Shown here: in pieces, positions 45,049 through 54,404 of the stretch
Numbering within the stretch: position 1 is the first letter of the stretch
Layout of the letters: the number at the start of each line of letters is the position of its first letter
Source of the DNA: VFKU01 sp964620045
Lineage (GTDB): Bacteria > Hydrogenedentota > Hydrogenedentia > Hydrogenedentales > GCA-2746185
Assembly (NCBI GenBank): GCA_964620045.1
Contig: CAZUJL010000019.1
Location: 1-64,000, forward strand
DNA: 64,000 bases
Direction: 5' to 3'
Position numbers and translations under genes: made by a program
The notes under the pieces: model-generated
Told to the model about the DNA's origin: nothing
Databases searched by the model: none
Seen by the model: the letters and a program-made list of their open reading frames with translations, nothing else

Positions 45049-46320
45049 ATGAGCGTATCCGCCGACGAAGCCAAATCCTCCATCGCCCTGCGCGAGTTCC
45101 GCCGCTTTCTCGGCTTCCGGTTCCTGCTGACCTTCTCGATGCAAATGCAGGCCGTCGTCGTCTCCTGGCAGGTCTACGAATTCACGAAGGACCCGCTCAG
45201 CCTCGGTCTCATGGGCCTCGCGGAAGCCCTGCCCTATATCGGCACCGCGCTCTTCGGCGGCCATACGGCCGACCGCATCGATCGCCGCCGCATCACGCTC
45301 GTGTGCACCGGCGTTTACCTCGCGTGCAGCGTCGCCCTCATCGGCATCACGCACTACGTCTCCCGCACCACGCCGCACATCGAGTATCTGTTCTACGGCG
45401 TCATCTTCATCACCGGCATCGCGCGCGGATTCATCGCACCCGCCATCTCGGCGCTGTTCGCACAGGTCCTCCCGCGCCGGCTCTATCCGAACGGCGCCGT
45501 GTGGAGCACAAACGTGTGGCACACCGCCGCCGTCGCCGGACCCGCCGCGGGCGGACTCGTCTTCGGCTATGCCGGCGTCATGGCGGCGTACTGGGTCGTC
45601 ATCGCGATCAGCATCGGCGCGTTTGTGGCCATTTATCTGTTGCCGTCCTACGGCCTGCCGCCGCGCACGGGCGAGGACGAATCGATCTTCGCCTCCATCT
45701 CACAGGGCCTGCGCTTCGTGTTTTCGAACCAGATCATCGTCGCCGCGCTCGGCCTCGATCTCATCGCCGTGCTCTTCGGCGGCGCCGTCGCCGTGTTGCC
45801 CATCTTCGCATCGGAAGTGCTGCACACCGGCCCCGAAGGCCTCGGTTTCCTGCGCGCCGCGCCCTTCATCGGCTCCATTCTCATGGGCCTGTGGCTCGCG
45901 CGGCCGGGCGTCACGCTGCACAACGCCGGGCGCGACATGCTGTTCTCGGTCGCCGGTTTCGGCGCGAGCATGATCGTGTTCGCGATCTCGACCAACTACG
46001 CGCTGAGCTTCTCGATGCTGTTCCTCAGTGGCGTGTTCGATACGGTCAGCGTGATCGTGCGCTCGACGATTCTTCAGTTGCTGATGCCCGACCACATGCG
46101 CGGCCGCGTCAGCGCGGTGAACAGCATCTTCATCGGCACCTCGAACGAAATCGGCGCCTTCGAATCCGGCCTCGCCGCGCGCCTGATGGGCCTCGTCCCG
46201 TCCGTCGTCTTCGGCGGCGGCGTCTCCGTCCTCGTCACCATCGGCGCCGCCATCGCCTCACCCCAACTCCGCCGCCTGAACATGCGCGAGCTCATGCACG
46301 CCAAAGAAACAGGGGACTGA
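45049..46320 (+). CDS. Major facilitator superfamily transporter (enterobactin-exporter type)
   Basis: The 423-residue protein has about 12 hydrophobic segments and the MFS layout seen in the EntS-like MFS_3 group. It has VVSWQVYEFTKDPLSLGLMG at the first helices and a GHTADRIDRRRI loop between helices 2 and 3. LPDHMRGRV-type sequence (LLMPDHMRGRVSAVNSIF) lies late in the protein. Such proteins export small compounds, but the substrate is unknown. No clear ribosome site precedes the ATG. Confidence 0.8.
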   Translation: MSVSADEAKSSIALREFRRFLGFRFLLTFSMQMQAVVVSWQVYEFTKDPLSLGLMGLAEALPYIGTALFGGHTADRIDRRRITLVCTGVYLACSVALIGITHYVSRTTPHIEYLFYGVIFITGIARGFIAPAISALFAQVLPRRLYPNGAVWSTNVWHTAAVAGPAAGGLVFGYAGVMAAYWVVIAISIGAFVAIYLLPSYGLPPRTGEDESIFASISQGLRFVFSNQIIVAALGLDLIAVLFGGAVAVLPIFASEVLHTGPEGLGFLRAAPFIGSILMGLWLARPGVTLHNAGRDMLFSVAGFGASMIVFAISTNYALSFSMLFLSGVFDTVSVIVRSTILQLLMPDHMRGRVSAVNSIFIGTSNEIGAFESGLAARLMGLVPSVVFGGGVSVLVTIGAAIASPQLRRLNMRELMHAKETGD

Positions 46321-46470
46321 CTGCGAACTGCTACAGAGTGAAACCGCCAACATTCCTACCAACGTCAGCCAGTCCCGAAAATCACACACACCAGAAAAAT
46401 CGAGTTCGTAGTCTGTCCCCGGTCGTCGCAACACTCACCAAGTGCCCGACGCAAACAGACAAAACTCGGC

Positions 46471-46580
46471 CCAAGCCCCGAAGGGGCGCTCTAAAGTAGC
46501 CCAGGGCAAAGCGAACGAAGTGAGCGACGCCCTGGGTTAAACGGCACTCTAAAAACGAAGCCCTGAAAGGGCGATCTAGA
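46471..46580. repeat. Composite palindromic repeat (CCCTGAAAGGGCG family)
   Basis: It starts with CCCCGAAGGGGCGCTCTAAA and has a hairpin around TAGCCCAGGGC / GCCCTGGGTTA (46497-46539) with GCGAACGAAGTGAGCG in its loop. It ends AGCCCTGAAAGGGCGATCTA, directly against the ppc stop codon. A second copy is at 56303-56394. This style is common in Planctomycetes-like genomes. Confidence 0.8.
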
Positions 46581-46581
46581 C

Positions 46582-49323
46582 TCACCCCGTCGTCCGCTCC
46601 GCGCTCGCGATCGCATTCACGGACAACAACAGGCTCGGAAACAACTCGTCCGCTTCCCTCGTCTTACCATCCCGCTGCATCGCGCGCCACTTCCGCACAA
46701 GGTGAATCTGGTGCGCGTGCAACCGTGCCAGCCCGTCCGCGCGCATCGCGAGGGTCTTGATCAATCGCGGACGTCGCGCATCGCGGCTACCGCCGAAGAA
46801 ATCGCTCAACATGGTCTCGGTACGTTCGTATTCGTCACGAATCACACCCATGATCCGCCCGCGCACGGCCGCATCGTCCACAAGCGACGCATACTCACCC
46901 ATCACACCCAGATCCGCCGACGCCAAACTCGTCTCGGCGTTCTGCAACACATACGGCAGGAAGCTGAACGTCCGCGCGTTCTTCTTCAGGAACGCATAAT
47001 CTTCCGGCCGTTCCTTCGCCATGCGCTCCAGCGCCGCGCCGAGTCCATACCACCCGGACAAATAAAACCGCGCCTGCGTCCAGCTAAACACCCACGGGAT
47101 CGCGCGCAAATCCAAAAATGTCCGCGCGCCGCTGCGCCGCGCTGGACGCGATCCGATGAAACTGTGCTCGAGCACATCGATCGGCGTCGCGCTCGCCCAG
47201 AATTCGAAAAAGCCTTCGGTCGCGAGTAAGGCCGCATACGCGTCGCGGCTGAAATTGCTCAGCCGTTCGCACAACTCCACCAACCGCGGATCGTCGCCCC
47301 GCGCGCGCTCGTGCCGCGCCGTCGCCAGCGCCACGCCCGCGACGCTCAACTCCAGGTTGAACACCGCCGTCGGCAGGTTGCCGTATTTCTGCGCGATCAC
47401 CTCGCCCTGTTCGGTCACGCGGATGCGGCCTTCAAGCGTGCCGGACGGCAGCGCGCCAAGGAACCGGTGCGTGGGCCCCGCTCCGCGACTAAAGGTGCCC
47501 CCGCGCCCGTGGAAAAACACAATGTCGAAGCCGCAAGATTTGCCCACGCTCGACAGCGCCCGCTGCGCGCGGCTCAGCGCCCACTGGCTGGCGAACATGC
47601 CACCGTCCTTGTTGCTGTCGCTGTAGCCCACCATCACCTGCTGCGTGCGCCGACCCTGTCCCGCCGCAGTGCCGTTGGCCGCCGTAATTGGATGCTGCAG
47701 GAAGTCGCGCAGGATATCCGTCGCATGCGCGAGGTCATCCAACGTTTCAAACAACGGCACGACCGAAATCGTGCAGCGCAACTTGTCGCCATCCTGATAA
47801 AGCAGCCCCACCTCACGGCAGAACACGTACACCATCAGCAAATCGCTCACGTCGCGCGTCATGCTGACGATGAACGACCCGATCCCGCCCGCGCCGTATT
47901 CTTTGATGTGCGCCGCAATGGTCTCGAAGCAGTCAATCGTCGCGCGCGCCTCGGCACCCAGCTCCGCCGCGCGCGGTGCGAGCGGACGCAGGGTCTTCAG
48001 TTCCTCCGTGAGAAATTTCCGCCGCTTCGCGGTGTCCCACGCCGAGTAATCCCAGTCCTTCGCCCCGGCCGCGTGCAGCAACTGCGACAGCGCCAGTCCG
48101 TAGTATTCGCTGTTCTGCCGGATGTCCAGCGCGGCCGCGTGAAATCCGAAAGTGTCTAGCAACACGATCACGGGACGCACTTCCGACTCCGCCAGCCGGT
48201 CTGCGCCCACCGCCGTCAACGTGCTGTGCAGAAATTCCAGATCGCGCCGAAGCTCCGCCGGATTTGCATAGCCGCACTTCGCGCTCGACACCGTCGCCTC
48301 GAGCCGCGACGACACAATCGCCGCGAAATCGCGCCACGGTTCGTGCAAATGTTCGCGCGGTGCAGGCAAGCTGGCCTCCGCAAGCCGCGCACGCCCCGTC
48401 TCAATCGCCTCCAGCAACTCCACCGGCGGCGCCTGGAACAAATCCGACAGCGTCAAATCCATCTGCAAGCGGTCAATCCGCGCGCGGATTGATTCCAGCG
48501 CCAGTGCGCGCAACCGCTGCAAGGTCTTTTTCGTGACCTCCGCCGTCACCAGCGGATGCCCATCGCGATCGCCGCCGACCCAGTCGCCAAAGGTCACTCC
48601 GGGTACATGCCGCTTGCCCTGCAACGCCGCGGCATTCAAACCCGCCGCCTGCCACGCATCCAGCAAGCGCCGCTGCATCAGCAACACCGCCTGTGGCAAC
48701 ACTTCGCTCAGGTGATCGGTGACGTGTTCAAGTTCCGACGATACATCCGGCTTCTGCAGGAAAATTTCACCCGTGCGCCACAGGCGTTCGAGGATCGCCT
48801 TAATCTTGTCGCGGCCCGCGTCGCATTCCTCACGGGTGTTCTCGCGCCCGCGCAACTTCGCGAATTCGTCGAAAAGTTCACGGTGCTGCCGCAACACCAC
48901 GGGCCGCTTGGCTTCAGTCGGGTGTGCCGTCATCACCAATTCCACATGCACGCGATCGAGAATTTCCGCGATCTCGGCTTCGGAAAATTTCAGATCCACA
49001 AGCTGCTTGAGGCAACTGCCCCACATGCCCGGCTCGGTCAGCGGCCCCAGCCGATCCTCACGCTCGCGCCGCGCATGCCACGCCGCGTTTTCTTCCACGA
49101 TGTTCAACAGGTGGAAAACGATCGCAAGCATTTGCAGTTCCGCCCGCGACGACGCCGTGTCCGAAAGCAGCGGGCATTTGTCCGGGTCGCTCAGCGATTC
49201 GAGCGTCTGCGCCAGTTCCCCCTGGCCGATCTCCCGCAGCACTTCGCCAAAGCATTCATATAAAAACGCGAGATCGCTCTCGATCTTCTCAAACCACCCG
49301 CGCAATATGTCCTGATCCGCCAT
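46582..49323 (-). CDS. ppc: Phosphoenolpyruvate carboxylase
   Basis: The 913-residue enzyme has all family blocks: VMTAHPTEAKRPVVL with the catalytic His, GDWVGGDRDGHPLVT, VGYSDSNKDGGMFAS, FFHGRGGTFSRGAGPTHRFL and an RNG-less C-terminus ending in a helical Arg/Ala/Leu tract. It carboxylates PEP to oxaloacetate with bicarbonate and Mg2+, replenishing the TCA cycle. AAGGG lies 6 nt before the ATG. The long shadow open frames across this gene are not real. Confidence 0.95.
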   Translation of the reverse strand: MADQDILRGWFEKIESDLAFLYECFGEVLREIGQGELAQTLESLSDPDKCPLLSDTASSRAELQMLAIVFHLLNIVEENAAWHARREREDRLGPLTEPGMWGSCLKQLVDLKFSEAEIAEILDRVHVELVMTAHPTEAKRPVVLRQHRELFDEFAKLRGRENTREECDAGRDKIKAILERLWRTGEIFLQKPDVSSELEHVTDHLSEVLPQAVLLMQRRLLDAWQAAGLNAAALQGKRHVPGVTFGDWVGGDRDGHPLVTAEVTKKTLQRLRALALESIRARIDRLQMDLTLSDLFQAPPVELLEAIETGRARLAEASLPAPREHLHEPWRDFAAIVSSRLEATVSSAKCGYANPAELRRDLEFLHSTLTAVGADRLAESEVRPVIVLLDTFGFHAAALDIRQNSEYYGLALSQLLHAAGAKDWDYSAWDTAKRRKFLTEELKTLRPLAPRAAELGAEARATIDCFETIAAHIKEYGAGGIGSFIVSMTRDVSDLLMVYVFCREVGLLYQDGDKLRCTISVVPLFETLDDLAHATDILRDFLQHPITAANGTAAGQGRRTQQVMVGYSDSNKDGGMFASQWALSRAQRALSSVGKSCGFDIVFFHGRGGTFSRGAGPTHRFLGALPSGTLEGRIRVTEQGEVIAQKYGNLPTAVFNLELSVAGVALATARHERARGDDPRLVELCERLSNFSRDAYAALLATEGFFEFWASATPIDVLEHSFIGSRPARRSGARTFLDLRAIPWVFSWTQARFYLSGWYGLGAALERMAKERPEDYAFLKKNARTFSFLPYVLQNAETSLASADLGVMGEYASLVDDAAVRGRIMGVIRDEYERTETMLSDFFGGSRDARRPRLIKTLAMRADGLARLHAHQIHLVRKWRAMQRDGKTREADELFPSLLLSVNAIASAERTTG

Positions 49324-49412
49324 TCATTCCCTTTCCAACTCGCGCCCGGCGCCCCTAATCCTTCGCGTATGCGCAGCCGGCAAGCAATTCCTACCACCCG
49401 GTAAGTTCCCGT

Positions 49413-49673
49413 TTACTTAGGTTCCAAACTCTCCAGCATCTGCCGGGAACAATCTCCGCAAATCCCATGGGTCACTTGCGGCGGAATCGAACGCGCAAAA
49501 ATCCGCGGCTGCACGGCCTCCGTCTTCAAATCCACCCATTCGGCCTCATGCTCCATCCGCTTGCACCAACTGCACAGCCGTACCAATGCCTCGGCGCCAT
49601 CCGCCCCATTTTCCATTAATTCGCTAAACACCAGAACCTCCGGTCGGTCAATCAATCGCAAAACCCGATCCAT
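49413..49673 (-). CDS. Small CxxC-CxxC zinc-binding protein (sensor-kinase tail type)
   Basis: This product of about 86 residues has an SELMENGADGAEALVRLCSW start, then CSWCKRM and GICGDCSRQMLESL. This CxxC...CxxC module usually sits at the C-terminus or in linkers of PAS/histidine-kinase proteins. Here it stands alone. It probably binds zinc; the role is unknown. The start at 49673 has a GGGGG stretch before it; a longer frame from 49745 is possible but its extra residues look non-coding. It lies between ppc and rfbA. Confidence 0.55.
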   Translation of the reverse strand: MDRVLRLIDRPEVLVFSELMENGADGAEALVRLCSWCKRMEHEAEWVDLKTEAVQPRIFARSIPPQVTHGICGDCSRQMLESLEPK

Positions 49674-49835
49674 GCCCCCACAACCTTCGTAGTATCCCAA
49701 GAAACCGCGCTGGGTTCCCGGCCCAAAGAAACCTAACCCTAACATTTATACGGGTTTCTGGCGAAAATTGCTGACCATCTGGCATAATTCCGGCGTCGTA
49801 CGGCGTTGACCAACCACGGAATCCAGCAGACGGCC

Positions 49836-50717
49836 ATGAAGGGCATCATTTTGTCCGGCGGAGCAGGCACCCGCCTCCATCCCCTCACCCGGGTGGTCAG
49901 CAAGCAGCTCCTGCCCATTTACGACAAGCCCATGATTTATTACCCCCTGAGCACGCTGATGCTCTCGGGGATTCGCGAAGTCCTCATCATCTCCACGCCG
50001 CAAGACCTCCCCATGTTCGAGCGACTCCTCGGCACGGGCGAACGCCTCGGCATGCGCTTTTCCTATATTGAGCAGCCGAAGCCGGAAGGCCTCGCGCAGG
50101 CTTTCATCCTCGGCGACAAGTTCGTCGGCAACGAACCCTCCTGTCTGATCCTCGGCGACAACATCTTCTACGGCCACGGCATGACGGGCACGCTGCGCGA
50201 AGGTTCGAACATCAAAGAAGGCGCGCTGATCTTCGGATACTACGTCCGCGATCCCGAGCGCTACGGCGTGGTCGAGTTCGACAAAACCGGCAAGGCCATC
50301 AGCCTCGAAGAAAAGCCGAAGCAACCGCGCAGCAACTACGCCGTGCCCGGTCTGTACTTCTACGGCCCGGACGTCTGCAAGATCGCGAAAGCGCTCAAAC
50401 CCAGCGCGCGCGGCGAACTCGAAATCACCGATCTCAACCGCGTCTACCTCGAGCAGCAGCGCTTACAGGTCGAAGTCCTCGGCCGCGGCATTGCGTGGCT
50501 CGACACCGGCACGAACCAAAGCCTGATGGAAGCGGGACAGTTCGTCCACGCAATCGAAGAACGCCAGGGCCTCAAGATTGCGTGTCTCGAGGAAATCGCC
50601 TTCGAGCAAGGCTGGATCGATGCAGCCGCCGTCGAACGCGAGGCCGAATCCATGGGCAAAAGCGCCTACGCGGCCTACCTGCGCGAAGTCCTGCGCCGCG
50701 CCGGAAAAAAATTATGA
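49836..50717 (+). CDS. rfbA: Glucose-1-phosphate thymidylyltransferase
   Basis: The 293-residue protein has the pyrophosphorylase signatures GIILSGGAGTRLHPLTRVVS, KPMIYYPLSTLMLSGI, GLAQAFILG and GRGIAWLDTGTNQSLMEA. It makes dTDP-glucose from glucose 1-phosphate and dTTP, the first step to dTDP-rhamnose. The start at 49836 gives the usual MKGIILSGG opening; the earlier in-frame ATG at 49806 adds residues not seen in the family. rfbB follows after 70 nt. Confidence 0.93.
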   Translation: MKGIILSGGAGTRLHPLTRVVSKQLLPIYDKPMIYYPLSTLMLSGIREVLIISTPQDLPMFERLLGTGERLGMRFSYIEQPKPEGLAQAFILGDKFVGNEPSCLILGDNIFYGHGMTGTLREGSNIKEGALIFGYYVRDPERYGVVEFDKTGKAISLEEKPKQPRSNYAVPGLYFYGPDVCKIAKALKPSARGELEITDLNRVYLEQQRLQVEVLGRGIAWLDTGTNQSLMEAGQFVHAIEERQGLKIACLEEIAFEQGWIDAAAVEREAESMGKSAYAAYLREVLRRAGKKL

Positions 50718-50787
50718 TCTGCAGGCCATCCTTTTCGTCTTTTATGTCCTTTAGGTCCCTTCAGTTCTAAAAACCACGAGGTCTTCC

Positions 50788-51792
50788 ATGAAACGCATTT
50801 GCGTCACCGGCTCCGCGGGCTTCATCGGCTCGAACTACGTCCGCTACAAACTCGCGCAGGATCCGAGCGTCCACATCGTCGTCTTCGACAAACTTACCTA
50901 CGCCGGCAACCTCGACAATCTGAAAGACCTGCCGAAAGACCGCTACACCTTCGTGAAGGGCGACATCGCCGACAAAAATTCGATCCGCGGCGCGATGGAA
51001 GGCTGCGACGCAATCGTGAACTTCGCCGCCGACACGCACGTCGACCGCAGCATCATGGGTGCGACGGACTTCATCTCGACCAACGTCACCGGCGTCTACA
51101 ACATCCTCGAAGCCGCGCGCGATCTGAAACTCCAGCGCGTGCTGCTCGTCTCCACCGACGAAGTCTACGGCAGCATCCGCGACGGCTCATTCAAGGAAAC
51201 CGACCAGCCGCGCCCGCGCAATCCGTACTCCGCGAGCAAGGCCGGCGGCGACCTCATGGGCATCGCGCACTTCGAAACCTTCCACACGCCCGTCATCATC
51301 ACGCGCGGCTCGAACACCTACGGCCCCTTCCAGTACCCGGAAAAGGTCATGCCGCTCTTCATCACGAACCTGATCGACGGCCAGCAAGTACCGCTGTACA
51401 AAGGCGGCGAACACAACGTGCGCGACTGGCTTTTCGCCGAAGATCACGCCTCCGGCGTCGACGCGGCGCTGATGAAGGGCGAACCCGGCAACATCTATAA
51501 CGTCGCCGGCGGCAACGAGCGCGAGAACATTCAACTCACCGAGCGCCTGCTACAGCTCACGGGCCGCGGCAAGGAATTCATCAAGCTCGTGCCCGATCGC
51601 CCCGGCCACGACTTCCGCTATTCCATCGACGCCTCGAAACTCCGCAAGCTCGGCTGGACTCCGAAAATGGATTGGGACAAAGGCGTCGCGCTCACCGTCG
51701 ACTGGTACAAGAACAACGAATGGTGGTGGCGCAAGATCAAGTCCGGCGAATTCATGGCCTACTACAAAAAGCAGTACGAAGACCGGAAATAA
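50788..51792 (+). CDS. rfbB: dTDP-glucose 4,6-dehydratase
   Basis: The 334-residue SDR protein shows ICVTGSAGFIGSNYVRYKL, the NAD-binding motif, FAADTHVDRSIMGATDFIST, LLVSTDEVYGSI, NPYSASKAGGDLM with the catalytic Tyr/Lys, and TRGSNTYGPFQYPEKVMPLF. It forms dTDP-4-keto-6-deoxyglucose. GAGGT lies just before the ATG. Together with rfbA, rfbC and rfbD in this window it completes dTDP-L-rhamnose synthesis. Confidence 0.93.
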   Translation: MKRICVTGSAGFIGSNYVRYKLAQDPSVHIVVFDKLTYAGNLDNLKDLPKDRYTFVKGDIADKNSIRGAMEGCDAIVNFAADTHVDRSIMGATDFISTNVTGVYNILEAARDLKLQRVLLVSTDEVYGSIRDGSFKETDQPRPRNPYSASKAGGDLMGIAHFETFHTPVIITRGSNTYGPFQYPEKVMPLFITNLIDGQQVPLYKGGEHNVRDWLFAEDHASGVDAALMKGEPGNIYNVAGGNERENIQLTERLLQLTGRGKEFIKLVPDRPGHDFRYSIDASKLRKLGWTPKMDWDKGVALTVDWYKNNEWWWRKIKSGEFMAYYKKQYEDRK

Positions 51793-51811
51793 ATTTGTCA
51801 CAAGAAACAAG

Positions 51812-51848
51812 AAAAGCCTCGAACATTGTTCGAGGCTTTTTTCTTTTG
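51812..51848 (+). terminator. Rho-independent terminator after rfbB
   Basis: A 13-bp perfect stem (51812-51824 with 51828-51840, 3-nt loop) runs straight into a T-rich tail. An A-rich left side lets it act in both directions, between two convergent genes. Confidence 0.92.
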
Positions 51849-51851
51849 CCC

Positions 51852-51953
51852 GTCATTGCGAGGAGCGAAGCGACGCGGCAATCTCGTCGTCTGCTGATCC
51901 GTATTCTGAGGATCACCGCCCACCCTTTGTCATTCTGAGCGAAGCGAAGAATC
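51852..51953. repeat. Two half-elements of GTCATTGCGAGG / GTCATTCTGAGC repeats
   Basis: GTCATTGCGAGGAGCGAAGC is at 51852-51871 and GTCATTCTGAGCGAAGCGAA at 51929-51948. They relate to repeats at 31643 and 11638. They fill the gap between rfbB and a convergent gene. Confidence 0.65.
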
Positions 51954-51972
51954 GCCCCCGCCGCATACCGGG

Positions 51973-53277
51973 TCACTCCGCATCTTCATCCCGAAACACC
52001 GTCAACCGGTATTTAATCAACAACTCCCGCCGCTCTCCCAACGTCTCCGGCTCCGGATGAATAAACCTCATATCCGGACTGGCCGGGTCCTCAATCAACG
52101 CTCGCCGTCCCAACATAAACGCATCGTGCCGCTCCTCGGCCTTGTACGCCCCATACGCCGAACTCACCAGCACGCCCACAAACACCAACGCCACCAACGC
52201 GCGCACCCCCCGCGGCATCGCGCGCACCGTCGGCCACTTCGCATACGCCGCGATCGCCAGCCCGCACCACGCCAAGGTCCCCCAGGCCAAGAACCGCGAA
52301 CTGATCGCGTTCTCAACCCCTTCATGCGAATGCTTCAGTGCTGTAAGCCCTCCCGCGACAATCGCGGCAGTCGCCAATCCAAGGACGAATCGACGCACCG
52401 GACCCGCAATGGAACTTCTCAATTGCACAACGCACACATATACCCCGACACACCCGGCGACGACGGCGAACCATCCGCTCAACGCAGCGATCGGTCCACC
52501 CAAGAATGCCAATACATAGATCGCGACGCTGGGGACATCAAGAATTCCAATGGTGAGCTTCGCGGGATCGCCGGTGCTGATCGCGGAGTACACGGTCCCC
52601 GCAACAACCATTGAAAGCATCCAAAGCCTGAATCGGTTCCACCGCATCAATATTTCTTGAACGTCGAGCGGACGCATACGTACCGCAAAGATGATCACTA
52701 GCCCGGCCGGCCAGACGGCCACACCGCCACCGATTGAAAACGTCGCCACCCACGCCGCCACCATGGCGCCGCCGACCGCCCACCAACCCGCGTTCTCAGC
52801 CGACAACAGCATAATGGCAAGAACCACAAAAAACACCGCCATCGCCAGGCTCACATGCAATCCCCAATTCCACACCGCATGTTGCGCAAACGAAAACAGC
52901 GCGCACGCGATCACAGGCGCCGCCCACATCGAACCTTTGCCATCCACCTTCCGCAGTTGCGCGACAAACAACCCAAACGTCGCCACATAAAACAGCAACG
53001 TCACCGCGATCTCCGCGCGAATATCCCAGTGCGTCAACCGTGCCAGCGGAATCGTGATGAAATTCGGCGTGATGTACACGTGCTCGTTCACGTGTACGAC
53101 AAAATCGGAAAGCCCCAGCGTCCCGTCGAAGGCCTTGGCGATCGGTGTGACGAACATCCACTGGTCCCAGTACGGCGCGTCGTACGCGAACGCGAACGCG
53201 AGCACGATGCACACGAGGATCGGCGCCGCGCTCAGCGCGACGAACCACCGCCTTGCGCTGTTCGCCTCATCCACCAC
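51973..53277 (-). CDS. Polytopic membrane protein of unknown function
   Basis: The protein of about 434 residues has about ten hydrophobic segments. After the first is YDAPYWDQWMFVTPIAKAF with short loops, a pattern seen in integral-membrane proteins encoded with envelope glycosyltransferases, but no catalytic motif is clear. The C-terminal tail is soluble (ERRELLIKYRLTVFRDEDAE). The start is uncertain: GTG at 53277 has GAGGGG 6 nt away, and GTG at 53295 is the longest frame. It may serve cell-surface glycan assembly; this is inference from the rfb neighbourhood. Confidence 0.6.
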   Translation of the reverse strand: MVDEANSARRWFVALSAAPILVCIVLAFAFAYDAPYWDQWMFVTPIAKAFDGTLGLSDFVVHVNEHVYITPNFITIPLARLTHWDIRAEIAVTLLFYVATFGLFVAQLRKVDGKGSMWAAPVIACALFSFAQHAVWNWGLHVSLAMAVFFVVLAIMLLSAENAGWWAVGGAMVAAWVATFSIGGGVAVWPAGLVIIFAVRMRPLDVQEILMRWNRFRLWMLSMVVAGTVYSAISTGDPAKLTIGILDVPSVAIYVLAFLGGPIAALSGWFAVVAGCVGVYVCVVQLRSSIAGPVRRFVLGLATAAIVAGGLTALKHSHEGVENAISSRFLAWGTLAWCGLAIAAYAKWPTVRAMPRGVRALVALVFVGVLVSSAYGAYKAEERHDAFMLGRRALIEDPASPDMRFIHPEPETLGERRELLIKYRLTVFRDEDAE

Positions 53278-53343
53278 AATTCGCCCCTCGCGCACCCGGA
53301 CCCATTGAGGTTTTCCCCGCGCGCATGGTAACGTAAAGGCACC

Positions 53344-53811
53344 ATGCGGACGCTCATCGCCCTACTCATCGCCACCACGGTCGCCCTCGCCTCCACGCCC
53401 GCCGTGCCGCACGTCATCCACGTCCCGTTCTTCTCCGACGGCGGCGGGAATCTCGTCGGCGGCATCCCCCAAAACGGCGGTGTCGTCGCCAGCATCGCCG
53501 TGCGCAACACGGTCGGCCAGGAACTCAACATGTACCTCGTCTACTGGCAGGCCGACCCGTCCAACAACCCCATCATGCAGCAGGCCGTCCCCTTCACGCT
53601 CGCCGCGTTCGAGGCCGTCGCCTTCCGCCCCGTGAAGGACGATCCAGCAGAGGGTTCGGGGCGCGCCATTCCGAATATGCTTCCGGGCCTCGGCTCCGAG
53701 GGTGGCGTCGACATCATCTGGGTCGGCGGACCCGAACTCGCCTCGGCCGTCATCGGCCGCTACCAGCAAATCACCTCGGGCACCGATTTCGCCTACCTGC
53801 TGGCGGAGTGA
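53344..53811 (+). CDS. Small secreted hypothetical protein
   Basis: The 155-residue protein has a signal peptide (MRTLIALLIATTVALASTPA). The mature part begins HVIHVPFFSDGGGNLVGGIP and is beta-rich by inspection. I do not recognise a domain. AAGG lies before the ATG. It overlaps or abuts the next gene, and both are short secreted proteins on the same strand. Confidence 0.6.
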   Translation: MRTLIALLIATTVALASTPAVPHVIHVPFFSDGGGNLVGGIPQNGGVVASIAVRNTVGQELNMYLVYWQADPSNNPIMQQAVPFTLAAFEAVAFRPVKDDPAEGSGRAIPNMLPGLGSEGGVDIIWVGGPELASAVIGRYQQITSGTDFAYLLAE

Positions 53812-53813
53812 CG

Positions 53814-54404
53814 ATGATGCGCGCGCTCACCGCCGCGCTGCTGCTCACAGTGACCCTCGCGGTCGCGGATGAAACCAACGCGCCCGATCCGAACTTCGCT
53901 TGGCTCGTCGATTTTCTAACCACGAATTCGTCCGTCACGATTGCAGCCACCGACGACCAGCCGCGCGAGGACATCAACACACGCACCAACGGCAAAGTCT
54001 TTCAAGATGCTCTGATCGTTGAATACGAACGGTTTACCTACCAACTCGATACGCCCGATGACCTGGATCGCCATCAGCGCATCCTGTACACCGTAAACCT
54101 CACGACAATCGATCCTGAAACGATTACGGTACAGAGGGCCGGCGAATCCGCCCCGGGTGTGCCGTTCTGGATGGTATCTTTCGACGTTCGCACAGACCCG
54201 GGCTATTTCCCCTACATGAACATCATCGAACACCACGGCGAGACCAAAACGCCGCAGGTATTCACATCCAAAGGAAAAATACGGCAGGTCATCCTCGGTT
54301 ATGTGGCCAACGAGGAACTTGCAAAGGAACTCGCCGAGAAATTCAGCGCATCGTTAAAAGCAGCGCTTGCCGATCTTAAACGTCCAACCCAATCTGCCGC
54401 ATGA
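53814..54404 (+). CDS. Secreted hypothetical protein
   Basis: The 196-residue protein has a signal peptide (MRALTAALLLTVTLAVA). The rest is soluble and mixed alpha/beta (VEYERFTYQLDTPDDLDRHQ, then VFTSKGKIRQVILGYVANEE). No domain is recognised. It starts 2 nt after the previous stop and is likely cotranscribed. GGAG is 5 nt upstream of 53814; 53817 is a second in-frame ATG. The 3' end overlaps the convergent MutS-like gene by 29 nt. Confidence 0.6.
   Translation: MMRALTAALLLTVTLAVADETNAPDPNFAWLVDFLTTNSSVTIAATDDQPREDINTRTNGKVFQDALIVEYERFTYQLDTPDDLDRHQRILYTVNLTTIDPETITVQRAGESAPGVPFWMVSFDVRTDPGYFPYMNIIEHHGETKTPQVFTSKGKIRQVILGYVANEELAKELAEKFSASLKAALADLKRPTQSAA

Noticed and set aside
45009..46499. 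Long Arg/His-rich open frame over the MFS gene
   Set aside because: The other frame has real membrane segments; this one has no protein-like composition.
50725..50766. Pyrimidine-rich TCCTTT-like repeats between rfbA and rfbB
   Set aside because: Short, low-complexity sequence; no palindrome or regulatory motif I can support.
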